A stretch of 64,000 bases of DNA from Nocardia pneumoniae NBRC 100136. Lineage in GTDB: Bacteria > Actinomycetota > Actinomycetes > Mycobacteriales > Mycobacteriaceae. This document shows positions 28,050 to 41,254 of the stretch, one piece after another. The stretch covers positions 48,307-112,306 of the forward strand of contig NZ_BAGF01000042.1 in the NCBI RefSeq assembly GCF_000308755.1, read 5' to 3'. How positions within the stretch are numbered: position 1 is the first letter of the stretch; each line of letters opens with the position of its first letter. Made by a program: the position numbers and the translations under genes. The notes beneath the pieces are model-generated. The model was not told the origin of the DNA and did no database searches. It saw only the letters and a program-made list of their open reading frames with translations.

Positions 28050-28081
28050 TCCCCGATCCTACGAACGCTCATCCGGCCGGG

Positions 28082-28102
28082 CGATTACCTCTCGGGTAAT
28101 CG
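28082..28102. promoter_or_regulatory. Palindromic operator candidate for the XRE-MmyB regulator
   Basis: CGATTACC (28082-28089) and GGTAATCG (28095-28102) form a perfect 8-bp inverted repeat around TCTCG. It lies just upstream of the XRE gene, the right place for autoregulation. No other feature explains it. Confidence 0.6.
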
Positions 28103-28276
28103 ACACCGATACCGCCGCGCATGGGGTTCCCGTCGCGGCATGCCACCGAAAGCACCATGTCTGAACATGCTGCGGCACAGGGACATGCACCCGGCAGCAC
28201 AGAACGCGGTTGCGCCGGGCCGCGGCATGAAGCATCCGGCCGGGAAAACCATGCTCCGGCCGGATGTCGGGTGATG

Positions 28277-28900
28277 TCAGGCCATCTCGGGGACGCGCAG
28301 GTGCGCGAACGCCAGATCGAACTCGGCCATCTCGAGCACGTTGGCGCCGACCCGCTGCGTCGCCGCCGCCCTGATCCGATTCATCTGTTCCCGGCTGGCG
28401 TCCATCGCGTCACGGCTGGACCAGACGGTCGCTCCTACTCCGCGACCGGTGGCCCGGTCGACGAACAGACTGGCGCTGCAGAACCCATCGATCATCTCGG
28501 CCTGCGGCAGCACTTCCATCTTGAAGGTGTCGATCAGCCGGTCGAGCCGTTCGGGGTCGAGCTGAACCCACGTGCATCGAGCGCAGGCGCTGTCCTCGGC
28601 CGGATGGTCGCGATGCAGGGCCGCGATCTCCCATTCTTCGACCAGATCGACCCGGCCGTCGAGCCTTCGGGCCATACCGTCGCGCAATGGCTGGACCCGG
28701 CCGCGGCTGCCGTGCATGGCGGCGTCGGATTCCCACGCGGTCGTCGCGATGCAGCGTCCCGTCGACCGATCGGCCAGCAGGGACAGGCCGACCCATCCGT
28801 CGATTTCGGACAGTTTCGGCATCACTTCATCGCGGAGGTAGGTGATCCCGTCGTCGATCGACGACGGCTGGGCCGTAATGGTGCTGGAGCGTGCGTACAC
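28277..28900 (-). CDS. Tandem antibiotic-biosynthesis-monooxygenase-like (dimeric alpha/beta barrel) protein
   Basis: A 207-residue protein from the GTG at 28900, which has AGGAGG 6 bases upstream; the longer frame to 28945 is rejected. Two ABM-like repeats are visible: SSIDDGITYLRDEVMPKLSEIDGWVG... ADRSTGRCIATTAW in the first half and ERLDRLIDTFKMEVLPQAEMIDGF... VDRATGRGVGATVW in the second. Single ABM domains form dimers; this duplication probably makes a monomeric barrel. The reaction is unknown. Confidence 0.8.
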   Translation of the reverse strand: MYARSSTITAQPSSIDDGITYLRDEVMPKLSEIDGWVGLSLLADRSTGRCIATTAWESDAAMHGSRGRVQPLRDGMARRLDGRVDLVEEWEIAALHRDHPAEDSACARCTWVQLDPERLDRLIDTFKMEVLPQAEMIDGFCSASLFVDRATGRGVGATVWSSRDAMDASREQMNRIRAAATQRVGANVLEMAEFDLAFAHLRVPEMA

Positions 28901-29258
28901 GGGCCACCTCCTGCCCTGGTCAGGGCGGCGCCCCGGTGGCGCCACCGGACATATTCACCTTCCTCCACCCTGCGCGTGCGCGCAATGCCCGGCTCGCGCA
29001 CGAATTCGTCGGCCGCCCCCACGTGCAGGGGAAATTACTTTCGATAATCGGGGCATTACAGAAAGCAGTCGGATAATTGAAATCGAGCCCGACGGCTGTC
29101 ACCGGACATATTGCCCGGTGCGATTATCGACCCCAGGAACGATCGCGGCGCATCACGACGCGACCCGTCCGAGGTGGCCGCGTCGATGGCGGCTAGGACA
29201 CCGTCAGCGAATATTCCGCAGGTCGATTGGGGATCGAGGTACCGGGTAGGACCAAGAC
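28901..29258. other. Intergenic region between divergent genes
   Basis: No gene is supported here. The stretch near 29035-29085 is AT-rich. The right end carries the stress-type promoter listed at 29225-29249. Confidence 0.6.
29225..29249 (+). promoter_or_regulatory. Sigma-B/F-type promoter candidate, GATT-N15-GGGTAG
   Basis: GATT at 29225-29228 and GGGTAG at 29244-29249 are separated by exactly 15 bases, with the first start codon 9 bases further on. It is one of the repeated set in this region. Confidence 0.55.
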
Positions 29259-29375
29259 ATGGAATTGTTGGTGATCATAGGTCTCGCGGTGCTGGTCGGC
29301 GCGGTGATTCTGTCTCGCAAGAGGTCCGGCAAGCGACCTGATGCACCCGAAGTGCCCGGAAACGATGGCGAATAG
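29259..29375 (+). CDS. Small membrane protein, 38 aa
   Basis: A short open frame begins with MELLVIIGLAVLVGAVIL, a single membrane helix, and ends with a basic then acidic tail. It has an ATG start preceded by TAGGA. It lies 10 bases before another tiny membrane protein gene on the same strand and shares its promoter. The family is not recognised. Its composition, ribosome site and position make it likely to be real. Confidence 0.7.
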   Translation: MELLVIIGLAVLVGAVILSRKRSGKRPDAPEVPGNDGE

Positions 29376-29385
29376 GGAGCAAGGC

Positions 29386-29616
29386 ATGAGCGCGATGGAT
29401 CCCGACCCCGGCAGGACACCCGATCTGGAACCCGGCGGCGGCGTGCCGCCCGGCTCGACGCCACCGGATACTCCGCAGACGTCCGGTCTGTCCGCGCCGG
29501 AGCCCACGACCAGACACCACTTCCCCGTCACCGGAGTCGTGGCGATGGTGATCACCGCCATGGTCGTCTTGGTGTTCGTCGCGGCGGCCATCGCGATCGT
29601 CGTGTCCATGCTGTGA
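29386..29616 (+). CDS. DUF6480-type small membrane protein, 76 aa
   Basis: From the ATG at 29386, preceded by AGGGAG. The first half is Pro/Gly-rich and contains TPDLEPGGGVPPGSTPP, which I recognise as the signature of DUF6480; the second half is one membrane helix (residues 47-74). The function is unknown, but such genes tend to be near stress genes. The frame extends upstream to 29341 but only into the previous gene. Confidence 0.8.
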   Translation: MSAMDPDPGRTPDLEPGGGVPPGSTPPDTPQTSGLSAPEPTTRHHFPVTGVVAMVITAMVVLVFVAAAIAIVVSML

Positions 29617-29646
29617 CTCGCGGCGGCCCGGGTCGCGGTGCGACGG

Positions 29647-29683
29647 CCGGACGCTCCTCGGAGCGACCGACCGCGTCCGGTTT
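29647..29683 (+). terminator. Bidirectional hairpin terminator
   Basis: CCGGACGC (29647-29654) pairs with GCGTCCGG (29673-29680), followed by TTT. Inside the loop CGCTCC-TC-GGAGCG can form an alternative hairpin. It lies between two convergent genes. Confidence 0.65.
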
Positions 29684-29695
29684 CGTGCTCAGAGG

Positions 29696-30535
29696 TCAGA
29701 GGATGGGCCTGCCGCCGGTGACGGCGATGCGGGCCCCGGAAATGTAGCTGCCGTCCTCGGAAGCCAGCAGCACATACGTCCCGGCGAGTTCGGCCGGTTG
29801 ACCGGCGCGGCCCAGTGGTGTGTCGTCACCGAACCGGGTGACCTTCTCGACCGGCATGGTCGAGGGGATCAGCGGTGTCCAGATCGGTCCCGGTGCGACA
29901 CTGTTGACCCGGATGCCGCGCTCCCCCAGCAGCTGGGCGAGGCTGGCGGAGAAGTTCGCGATGGCCGCCTTGGTCGCGGCGTACGGCGCCAACGTCGGCG
30001 AGGGCATATCGGAGTTGACCGACGAGCTGCCGATGATGGAAGACCCCTGCGGCATGTGCGGCAGGGCCGCTTTCACGAGATAGAAATAGGCGTTGATATT
30101 CAGCTTGACGGTGTGCTCGAATTCTTCGTCGCTGATTTCCTCGAGATTGTCGTGCGTCATCTGATACGCCGCATTGCTCACCAAAATGTCGATTTTGCCG
30201 AATTCCCGGACCGCCCGGTCGATGACGGCGCGGCAGTGGTCGGCGTCGGCGAGGTCGCCGGGCATGAGCACAGCCTTCCGCCCGGCCTGCGTGACGAGGT
30301 CGGCGACCTCTTTCGCGTCCTCGTCCTCGTTCAAATAGGAGATCAGCACGTCGGCGCCCTCACGCGCGTACGCGATCGCCACCGCCCGGCCGATCCCGCT
30401 GTCGGCACCGGTGATCACGGCGGCTTTGCCGGTCAATTTGCCGGACCCGCGGTAGGTGTTCTCCCCACAGTCCGGAACCGGGTTCATCCGGGACTGGGTG
30501 CCTGGTACGTCTTGCTGCTGCTCGGGAAAACCCAT
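29696..30535 (-). CDS. Stress-type SDR oxidoreductase (YghA/YhdG-like)
   Basis: A 279-residue protein with an extra N-terminal segment of about 40 residues (PEQQQDVPGTQSRMNPVPDCGE) that is typical of the YghA/general-stress branch. GADSGIGR binds the cofactor, NAAYQ follows, and the catalytic Ser, Tyr and Lys (GSSSVNS ... YAATKAA) are all present. AGGAG precedes the ATG. It is the last gene of a probable operon with the hemerythrin and thiamine-diphosphate enzyme genes, with a 50-base gap to the former. Confidence 0.92.
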   Translation of the reverse strand: MGFPEQQQDVPGTQSRMNPVPDCGENTYRGSGKLTGKAAVITGADSGIGRAVAIAYAREGADVLISYLNEDEDAKEVADLVTQAGRKAVLMPGDLADADHCRAVIDRAVREFGKIDILVSNAAYQMTHDNLEEISDEEFEHTVKLNINAYFYLVKAALPHMPQGSSIIGSSSVNSDMPSPTLAPYAATKAAIANFSASLAQLLGERGIRVNSVAPGPIWTPLIPSTMPVEKVTRFGDDTPLGRAGQPAELAGTYVLLASEDGSYISGARIAVTGGRPIL

Positions 30536-30585
30536 GGTCGATCTCCTCTTATGCGATTCTCGGCCGCCGCGGGCGCGTCGTGCTG

Positions 30586-31155
30586 TTACAGGTCTTGTTT
30601 GCTCCGCCAGTCCCGCACCGCGTCACGGGCTCGGTCGAACAGCGCCAATGGCGGTCCCGCCAGCAGGTTCGCCACCGCGGACTCCCCCGCGTGCGGGTGC
30701 GGGCGGGTGGGCGCGACGGCCTCGGCGGCGCGCACCGACCCGGCCATGCGCCGCAGCTGCGTGGACGAGTACTGGGCGCGCAGCAGGGTGAACTCCTCGG
30801 CCTCCTCGTGCGCGGCGTGCTCGACCACGGCGTCGGCGAACGCGGCGAGCTTGGCATCGAACTCCGGATGATCCACCCCGAGGTCGTAGAGTTCCGACAG
30901 CGCCCGTTTGGCCTCGTTCTCCTCCACCAGCCGGGGTTTCACCACCTCGTCGGCGCCGAACCGAGCACGTCCGGCAACCGGGTGCACGACCTCCTCCTCG
31001 GCGCTTTCGTGCACCGCCAGCAGCCGCACCAGGTGGGTGAACACGTCTTGTTTCGCGTCGTGGCCCGCCTTCAACTGCTCGAGCAGCGAGGTGATCTCCT
31101 GGTGCTGGGCGGTGAGCAGGTCGACGACATCCTGATCGGGCATCACTGCACTCAT
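30586..31155 (-). CDS. Hemerythrin/HHE-domain protein
   Basis: A 189-residue protein; I use the ATG at 31155. The four-helix bundle carries LTAQHQEI, a VHESAEEEVVHP repeat, and HAAHEEAEEF, the His/Glu pattern that binds a diiron centre. A C-terminal extension of about 60 residues is Pro/Ala-rich. Members bind oxygen or respond to nitric oxide and peroxide. It begins 8 bases after the thiamine-diphosphate enzyme gene ends, so the two are in one operon. Confidence 0.9.
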   Translation of the reverse strand: MSAVMPDQDVVDLLTAQHQEITSLLEQLKAGHDAKQDVFTHLVRLLAVHESAEEEVVHPVAGRARFGADEVVKPRLVEENEAKRALSELYDLGVDHPEFDAKLAAFADAVVEHAAHEEAEEFTLLRAQYSSTQLRRMAGSVRAAEAVAPTRPHPHAGESAVANLLAGPPLALFDRARDAVRDWRSKQDL

Positions 31156-31163
31156 TTCTGTCG

Positions 31164-32945
31164 TTACCGGATGAACTCCTGGGCTTTGGTTTTGGCGCCC
31201 TGGGCCAGCAGGTGCCAGGCGTCGGGATCGCCGCGTAGCACGGCTTCGGCGGTGTCCTTCATCTGGTCCCAGGTGGCATGGGGCGGGATGGGCGGCACCT
31301 CGGGGTCGCAGTGGACATCCAGCAGCACCGGGCTGTCGGCGTGCAGGGCGCAGTCCCACGCCGAGGCGAGGTCGTCGGGCGAGCGCACGGTGATCGCGTT
31401 CAGGCCGGCGCTGCGGGCGATGTCGGCGTAGGAGACGTCGGGCAGGGTTTGCGATTCCTCGAATTTCGGTGCGCCGCCCATGGCGCGCAACTCCCAGGTG
31501 ACCTGGTTGAGGTCGTTGTTGTGGAAGACACAGACGACCAGTCGCGGGTCCGCCCAGCGCCGGTGGTAGCGGGCGATAGTGAGCAATTCGGCCAGGCCGT
31601 TCATCTGCATCGCGCCGTCGCCCACCAACGCGATCGCGGGCCGGTCGGGATGGGCGAATTTCGCGCCGATGGCGTAGGGCACGCCGGGGCCCATGGTGGC
31701 CAGGGTGCCCGACAGCGAGCCGCGCATCTGTCCGCGGAAACGCAGGCAGCGGGCATACCAGTTGGTGGAGGACCCCGAATCCGCGGTCACGATGGCGTTG
31801 TCGGGGATGCGTTCGGACAGTTCCCAGACCACCCGCATCGGATTGACCGGTTTCGCCGCCAGCATGGATTGCCGTTCGACGGTCTGCCACCAGCGGGCCA
31901 CGTTCTTCTCGATCGTCTCCCGCCACGACCGGTCGTCTTTGCGTTTGACCAGCGGAAGCAGTTCGGCCAGAGTGGATTTGGCGTCTCCGACGAGATTCAC
32001 CTCGGTCGGATAGCGCATCCCGATCATGGTGCCGTCGATATCGATCTGCACCGCGCGTGCCTGCCCGAGTTCGGGCAGGAACTGGGAGTAGGGGAAGTTC
32101 GATCCGATGATCAGCAGCGTGTCGCAGTCGCGCATCAACTCGTAACTGGGCCTGCTGCCGAGCAATCCGATCGGGCCGGTGACGAAGGGCAGGTCGTCGG
32201 ACAGGACGTCCTTGCCCAGCAGCGCTTTCGCCACGCCCGCGCCGGTGCGATCGGCGATCTCCACGACCTCCGCGGCGGCCGAGCGGGCGCCTTGGCCGAT
32301 CAGGATCGCCACCCGCGATCCGGCGTCGAGCACGTCAGCGGCGCGCTGGATGTCCTCGTGCGCGGGGACGACGGCCGTCGAGGGCAGTCCCGGCGGACTG
32401 GAGGGCACCTGTTTGAACGCGTGCTGCGGCGGGTGGTACTGCTCCTCCTGCAGATCGGACGGGATGATCACCGTCGTCGGAGCCCGGCGCGCGGCCGCGA
32501 TGCGGAACGCGCGATCCAGCGCGTTGGGCAGCTGGCTGGCCACGTTGACCTCGACCAGGTAATCGGAGGCGACGTCTTTGAACAGGCTCTGCAGGTCGAC
32601 TTCCTGCTGGTAGCTGCCGCCCATCGCGCTGCGCGCGGTCTGCCCGACGATCGCCACCACCGGCACGTGGTCGAGTTTCGCGTCGTACAAGCCGTTGAGC
32701 AGATGGATCGCCCCCGGCCCTGACGTCGCGGTGCACACGCCCACCTTGCCGCTGAACTTGGCGTACCCGGTGGCTTGGAAGGCCGCCATCTCCTCGTGGC
32801 GGGCTTGGATGAACGCCGGGTCGTCGTCCGCGCGGCCGAAGGCGGCGATCAGGCCGTTGATCCCGTCGCCGGGATAGCCGAAGACCTGCTGCACGCCCCA
32901 TTCCCGCAGGCGCCGCACGACGTAGTCACCGACCTGTTGAGCCAT
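31164..32945 (-). CDS. Thiamine-diphosphate-dependent enzyme (PoxB-like pyruvate oxidase/quinone dehydrogenase)
   Basis: A 593-residue protein; GGAGGAGG precedes the ATG by 6 bases. The catalytic Glu lies in RHEEMAAF, the diphosphate-binding GDGAMQMNG and NNDLN (positions about 435-478) close the C-terminal domain, and the central FAD-type domain includes ILIGQGARSAAAEV. It is most like the pyruvate oxidase/dehydrogenase branch that converts pyruvate to acetate, feeding electrons to quinone. The reaction is inferred. It heads the operon with hemerythrin and SDR. Confidence 0.92.
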   Translation of the reverse strand: MAQQVGDYVVRRLREWGVQQVFGYPGDGINGLIAAFGRADDDPAFIQARHEEMAAFQATGYAKFSGKVGVCTATSGPGAIHLLNGLYDAKLDHVPVVAIVGQTARSAMGGSYQQEVDLQSLFKDVASDYLVEVNVASQLPNALDRAFRIAAARRAPTTVIIPSDLQEEQYHPPQHAFKQVPSSPPGLPSTAVVPAHEDIQRAADVLDAGSRVAILIGQGARSAAAEVVEIADRTGAGVAKALLGKDVLSDDLPFVTGPIGLLGSRPSYELMRDCDTLLIIGSNFPYSQFLPELGQARAVQIDIDGTMIGMRYPTEVNLVGDAKSTLAELLPLVKRKDDRSWRETIEKNVARWWQTVERQSMLAAKPVNPMRVVWELSERIPDNAIVTADSGSSTNWYARCLRFRGQMRGSLSGTLATMGPGVPYAIGAKFAHPDRPAIALVGDGAMQMNGLAELLTIARYHRRWADPRLVVCVFHNNDLNQVTWELRAMGGAPKFEESQTLPDVSYADIARSAGLNAITVRSPDDLASAWDCALHADSPVLLDVHCDPEVPPIPPHATWDQMKDTAEAVLRGDPDAWHLLAQGAKTKAQEFIR

Positions 32946-32992
32946 GGATTCCTCCTCCGTGTGCCGGTGGCCGGGGTGCCGTCGCCAGCCGG

Positions 32993-33017
32993 GTACCCGG
33001 GCGGTCACCGGCCAATC
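32993..33017 (-). promoter_or_regulatory. Sigma-B/F-type promoter candidate, GATT-N15-GGGTAC
   Basis: Read on the minus strand: GATT (33017-33014), 15 bases, then GGGTAC (32998-32993). It lies 47 bases upstream of the thiamine-diphosphate enzyme start. Confidence 0.6.
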
Positions 33018-33059
33018 AGCGGACGGGCCCGGCACTGGGCACGACCGAAAAGCACTCCG

Positions 33060-37643
<4,584 letters not shown>

Positions 37644-37652
37644 ACTCGGCAG

Positions 37653-37677
37653 CTACCCCGAGGGCGACCCGGCAAAC
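37653..37677 (-). promoter_or_regulatory. Sigma-B/F-type promoter candidate, GTTT-N15-GGGTAG
   Basis: On the minus strand GTTT (37677-37674) is followed after 15 bases by GGGTAG (37658-37653). Only 9 bases separate the -10 box from the ATPase start, so the mRNA would have almost no leader. Confidence 0.65.
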
Positions 37678-37731
37678 GGTCCCGAACGCGGTGCGGACAG
37701 CCGCGCTCGAGACCGGTGCGGGGTTGTGCCA

Positions 37732-38925
37732 TCAGGTGGTGGCGGTGGGATCGAGGACGATCTTGACCGCTCCGTCCGTTTTGTGCTGGAAGATGTCATA
37801 CGCCTGCGCCGCATCCGACAGCGGAAGACGATGGGTGGCAAAGGTTTCCACGCCGAGCGGATCGCCGTCCTGCAGCAGCGGCATGATGTCGCCGACCCAG
37901 CGCCGGACGTTGGCCTGTCCCATGCGCACTTGAATCTGCTTGTCGAACAGCACCCGCATCGGCAGCGGATCGAGCATGCCGCCGTAGACGCCGCTCACCG
38001 AGATCGTGCCGCCGCGGCGGACGATGTCGATGGCGGAGTTGAGCGCCGCGAGCCGGTCGACGCCCGCGGTGTCCATCACCCGCTGCGCCACGATATCGGG
38101 CAGGAACGCCGCCGACCGCTGGGCGGCGGACGCGAACGGCGACCCGTGGGCCTCCATACCGACCGCGTCGATCACCGAGTCGGTGCCGCGACCGTCGGTC
38201 CAGCCGCGGATGATGTCGCCGACCGGCTCGTCGACGGCGTCGAGATCGATGACCTCGACGCCGCGCTCGGCCACCCTGGCCAGGCGCTCGGGCACCCGAT
38301 CGACACCGATCACCCGGAATCCGCGCTGGGCGGCGATGCGGCAGGCCATGTCCCCGATCGGGCCAAGGCCCAGTACCGTCACCGAGCCGCCGTCGGGGAC
38401 CGCGGCGTATTCCACCGCCTGCCAGGCGGTCGGCAGCACATCGGACAGGTAGAGGAACCGCGCGTCGTCCGGGCCGTCCGGCACCGTGATGTGGGTGGCG
38501 TCGGCGTAGGGGACGCGCAGATACTCGGCCTGGCCGCCCGGCACCTGCCCGTAGAGCTTGGAGTAGCCGAAAAGCGCTGCGCCGCAGCCGTATTTGCGGA
38601 CCTGCGTGGTCTCGCACTGACTGGTCAGGCCGGTGCGGCACATGTAGCAGTCGCCGCAGCTGATCTGGAACGGGACCACGACGCGGTCGCCGCGCTTCAG
38701 CTCGGTGACGTCGGAACCGGTCTCAACGACCCTTCCCATCGCTTCGTGGCCGAGCACGTCGCCGTTGCTCATGTAGGCGCCCATCACCTCGTACAGATGC
38801 AGGTCGGATCCGCAGATGCCGCTGGAGGTGACCTCGATGATCGCGTCCGTGGGCGCCTCGATCCGCGGATCGGGCACCGTCTCCACGGCGACTTTACGTC
38901 GTCCTTGCCATGTCACTGCCTTCAT
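37732..38925 (-). CDS. Zinc-dependent alcohol dehydrogenase
   Basis: A 397-residue medium-chain dehydrogenase. The ATG at 38925 has GGAGGAG 5-6 bases upstream; the longer frame is a shadow. The catalytic zinc site is CGSDLH ... GHEAMG and the structural zinc site is CGDCYMCRTGLTSQC with four Cys. GLGPIGDMA is the NAD-binding loop. The layout is closest to glutathione-independent formaldehyde-dehydrogenase-like enzymes common in actinobacterial stress loci. It may be cotranscribed with the ATPase downstream (88-base gap), which also has its own promoter. Confidence 0.93.
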   Translation of the reverse strand: MKAVTWQGRRKVAVETVPDPRIEAPTDAIIEVTSSGICGSDLHLYEVMGAYMSNGDVLGHEAMGRVVETGSDVTELKRGDRVVVPFQISCGDCYMCRTGLTSQCETTQVRKYGCGAALFGYSKLYGQVPGGQAEYLRVPYADATHITVPDGPDDARFLYLSDVLPTAWQAVEYAAVPDGGSVTVLGLGPIGDMACRIAAQRGFRVIGVDRVPERLARVAERGVEVIDLDAVDEPVGDIIRGWTDGRGTDSVIDAVGMEAHGSPFASAAQRSAAFLPDIVAQRVMDTAGVDRLAALNSAIDIVRRGGTISVSGVYGGMLDPLPMRVLFDKQIQVRMGQANVRRWVGDIMPLLQDGDPLGVETFATHRLPLSDAAQAYDIFQHKTDGAVKIVLDPTATT

Positions 38926-38965
38926 CCGCGCTCCTCCGGTCGGGGGGGTCGGTACCTTCCCCGAC

Positions 38966-38990
38966 CTACCCGCGCGCCCGCGCGCGAAAC
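38966..38990 (-). promoter_or_regulatory. Sigma-B/F-type promoter candidate, GTTT-N15-GGGTAG
   Basis: On the minus strand GTTT (38990-38987) precedes GGGTAG (38971-38966) by 15 bases, about 40 bases ahead of the alcohol dehydrogenase start. It shares a 184-base divergent region with the site at 39076. Confidence 0.65.
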
Positions 38991-39075
38991 GAATCCGTCG
39001 GGTTTGCCGCGCCAGCCTTGTTCGAATCGGCGGCGGCCTGCCATCCGGTCGGCTGCGCCGACCGGGCGACCGAAC

Positions 39076-39100
39076 GTGTGCCACCGCCGATTCCGGGTAG
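39076..39100 (+). promoter_or_regulatory. Sigma-B/F-type promoter candidate, GTGT-N15-GGGTAG
   Basis: GTGT (39076-39079) and GGGTAG (39095-39100) are separated by 15 bases. The GTG start of the decarboxylase is 9 bases further on. Confidence 0.6.
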
Positions 39101-39109
39101 CCGGTAGCC

Positions 39110-40573
39110 GTGGACCATTCACGAGCACCCCTGCTGGAAGCGCTGGCCGACTATCACCGGCTGGGCCGGTACGGATACACGCCGCCCGGGCACCGGCAAG
39201 GACGCGGCACCGACGAACGCGTCCTGGAGGTGATCGGACGAGACGCCTTCGGATCCGACGTTCTGGCCACCGCAGGTCTCGACGACCGCTTGTCCCGCCA
39301 CGGCTATCTCGCGCGCGCCGAGGCGCTCATGGCCGACGCGGTCCGGGCCGAAACGGCGTTCTTCTCCACCTGCGGCAGTTCGTTGTCGGTCAAGGCGGCC
39401 ATGATGGCGGTCGCGGGCGGACACGACGGCGGCCTCCTAGTGCCGCGGGACAGTCACAAATCCATCGTCGCGGGACTCATCTTCTCCGGCGTGCAACCGC
39501 ACTGGATCGTCCCCCGCTGGGATGCCGAGCGGCACTTCGCGCATCCGCCGTCACCGCAGCAGGTGCGCCAGGCGTGGGAGGAGCACCCCGACGCCTCGGG
39601 CGCGCTGATCGTGAGTCCGAGCCCGTACGGCACCTGCGCGGATATCGCGGCCATCGCCGACATCTGCCATGAACGCGGCAAGCCACTGATCGTCGATGAG
39701 GCGTGGGGCGCGCATCTGCCGTTCCACGAGGACCTGCCGACCTGGGCGATGGACGCGGGCGCGGATGTCTGCGTGGTCAGCGTGCACAAGATGGGCGCCG
39801 GATTCGAACAGGGCTCGGTGTTCCACCTGCAAGGCGATCTCGTCGATCCGATCCGGCTCAGCGAATGCGCCGACCTGCTGATGACCACCAGCCCGAACGT
39901 GCTGATCTACGCGGCGATGGACGGCTGGCGTCGGCAGATGGTCGAACACGGGCACGAGTTGCTCGGTGAAGCCTTGCGGGTCGCCGAGCACGCCAGGCGG
40001 CAGTTGGAGGAGATCCCCGGAATCGCGGTGCTCGACGACGAACTGCTCGGTGTCGAAGCCTCCCATGATCTCGATCGCCTGCAGGTCCTGATGGATCTGT
40101 CCGGCACCGGGGCCAGCGGCTATCAGGCGGCGGACTGGCTGCGGCAGCACCGCCGCCTCGACATGGGCCTCGCCGACCACCGCCGGTTGCTGGCCACGCT
40201 GTCCCTCGGCGACGACAAAGGCACCATCGACACCCTGATCGACGGAATCCGGGCATGGCGCGAGCAATTGACCGAGCCCGCGCCCGCGCGCATCGCGCTG
40301 CCCGCACCCACCGACCTGCAACTGGACAGTGTGATGCTGCCTCGCGACGCGTTCTTCGGCCCCGTCGAGACGGTGCCCGCCGACGACGCGGTGGGCCGGA
40401 TCGCGGCCGAGCAGCTCACCCCGTACCCGCCCGGTGTTCCGGTGGTCATTCCCGGCGAGGTGATCGACCGAGCCGTCGTCGACTATCTGCGCAGCGGACT
40501 GGACGCGGGCATGAACGTGCCGGACGCCGCCGATTCGCGGTTGCGCACGATTCGTGTCGTCGCCCGCGCGTGA
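39110..40573 (+). CDS. Orn/Lys/Arg decarboxylase-type PLP enzyme
   Basis: A 487-residue protein from a GTG start. The N-terminal YGYTPPGHRQGRG and TAFFSTCGSSLSVKAAM segments and the PLP lysine in SVHKMGAGFEQ match the type-I fold arginine/lysine/ornithine decarboxylase branch (about 490 residues, without the wing domain of the large inducible enzymes). It would make a polyamine or cadaverine-type amine; the exact substrate is not readable. A flavodoxin-like gene follows after 33 bases. The start lies at the end of a sigma-B-like promoter. Confidence 0.9.
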   Translation: MDHSRAPLLEALADYHRLGRYGYTPPGHRQGRGTDERVLEVIGRDAFGSDVLATAGLDDRLSRHGYLARAEALMADAVRAETAFFSTCGSSLSVKAAMMAVAGGHDGGLLVPRDSHKSIVAGLIFSGVQPHWIVPRWDAERHFAHPPSPQQVRQAWEEHPDASGALIVSPSPYGTCADIAAIADICHERGKPLIVDEAWGAHLPFHEDLPTWAMDAGADVCVVSVHKMGAGFEQGSVFHLQGDLVDPIRLSECADLLMTTSPNVLIYAAMDGWRRQMVEHGHELLGEALRVAEHARRQLEEIPGIAVLDDELLGVEASHDLDRLQVLMDLSGTGASGYQAADWLRQHRRLDMGLADHRRLLATLSLGDDKGTIDTLIDGIRAWREQLTEPAPARIALPAPTDLQLDSVMLPRDAFFGPVETVPADDAVGRIAAEQLTPYPPGVPVVIPGEVIDRAVVDYLRSGLDAGMNVPDAADSRLRTIRVVARA

Positions 40574-40606
40574 TCCGAATCAGCTCTGCCGTCAGGAGGT
40601 TTCACC

Positions 40607-41218
40607 ATGGCCGTTCCGGTCGCCGTCGCACTCGTGTGCACCCTGAAGAAGTCACCCGCCGAGTCCAGCAGCGACCTGATCGCCCGGCAAGTGCTCGACG
40701 CGCTGGCCGAGCACGGCGTGCGGGGCACGGCGCTGCGCGTGGTGGACCACGATGTGTTTCCCGGGGTCCGCGCCGACGAGGGGCCCGGCGACCAGTGGCC
40801 ACTGATCCGTGAGCGCATCGCCGCGGCCGACATCCTGCTGGTCGCGACGCCGACCTGGGTGGGGCACATGTCGTCGGTGGCGCAGCGCGTGCTGGAGCGG
40901 TTGGACGCCGAGCTGTCCGAGACCGACGACGAGGGCAGGCCCGCGATGACCGGCAAGGTCGGCACCGTCGCGGTGGTCGGCAACGAGGACGGTGCGCACA
41001 AGATCGTCGCCGATCTGTATCAGGGGCTCAACGACATCGGCTTCACCATCCCGGCGCAGGGCTGCACCTACTGGAACGACCAAGCCATGGGCGGCACCGA
41101 CTACCGCGAGCTCGAGTCGGTGCCCAAGGCGGTGGCCTCGGCGACCGCGACGCTCGCCAGGAACGCCGCCCACCTGGCCGGGGTGCTGCGCGCGCAGCAG
41201 TATCCGCCCGCCGACTGA
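40607..41218 (+). CDS. Flavodoxin-fold/NADPH-dependent FMN reductase-like protein
   Basis: A 203-residue protein; AGGAGG lies 8 bases before the ATG. The phosphate-binding loop near the N-terminus (LKKSPAESSS) and the flavin-contacting ATPTWVGHMSS and YWNDQAMGG loops fit the flavodoxin-like fold of FMN reductases and WrbA relatives. It probably carries FMN and moves electrons or detoxifies quinones. It is the second gene of the decarboxylase operon. Confidence 0.88.
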   Translation: MAVPVAVALVCTLKKSPAESSSDLIARQVLDALAEHGVRGTALRVVDHDVFPGVRADEGPGDQWPLIRERIAAADILLVATPTWVGHMSSVAQRVLERLDAELSETDDEGRPAMTGKVGTVAVVGNEDGAHKIVADLYQGLNDIGFTIPAQGCTYWNDQAMGGTDYRELESVPKAVASATATLARNAAHLAGVLRAQQYPPAD

Positions 41219-41234
41219 AGGCGGCGGGCGGGTA

Positions 41235-41252
41235 CGGGCGCGCGATCGCCCG
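41235..41252. terminator. Bidirectional hairpin terminator
   Basis: CGGGCG (41235-41240) and CGCCCG (41247-41252) surround a 6-base loop between two convergent genes. Confidence 0.5.
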
Positions 41253-41254
41253 GT

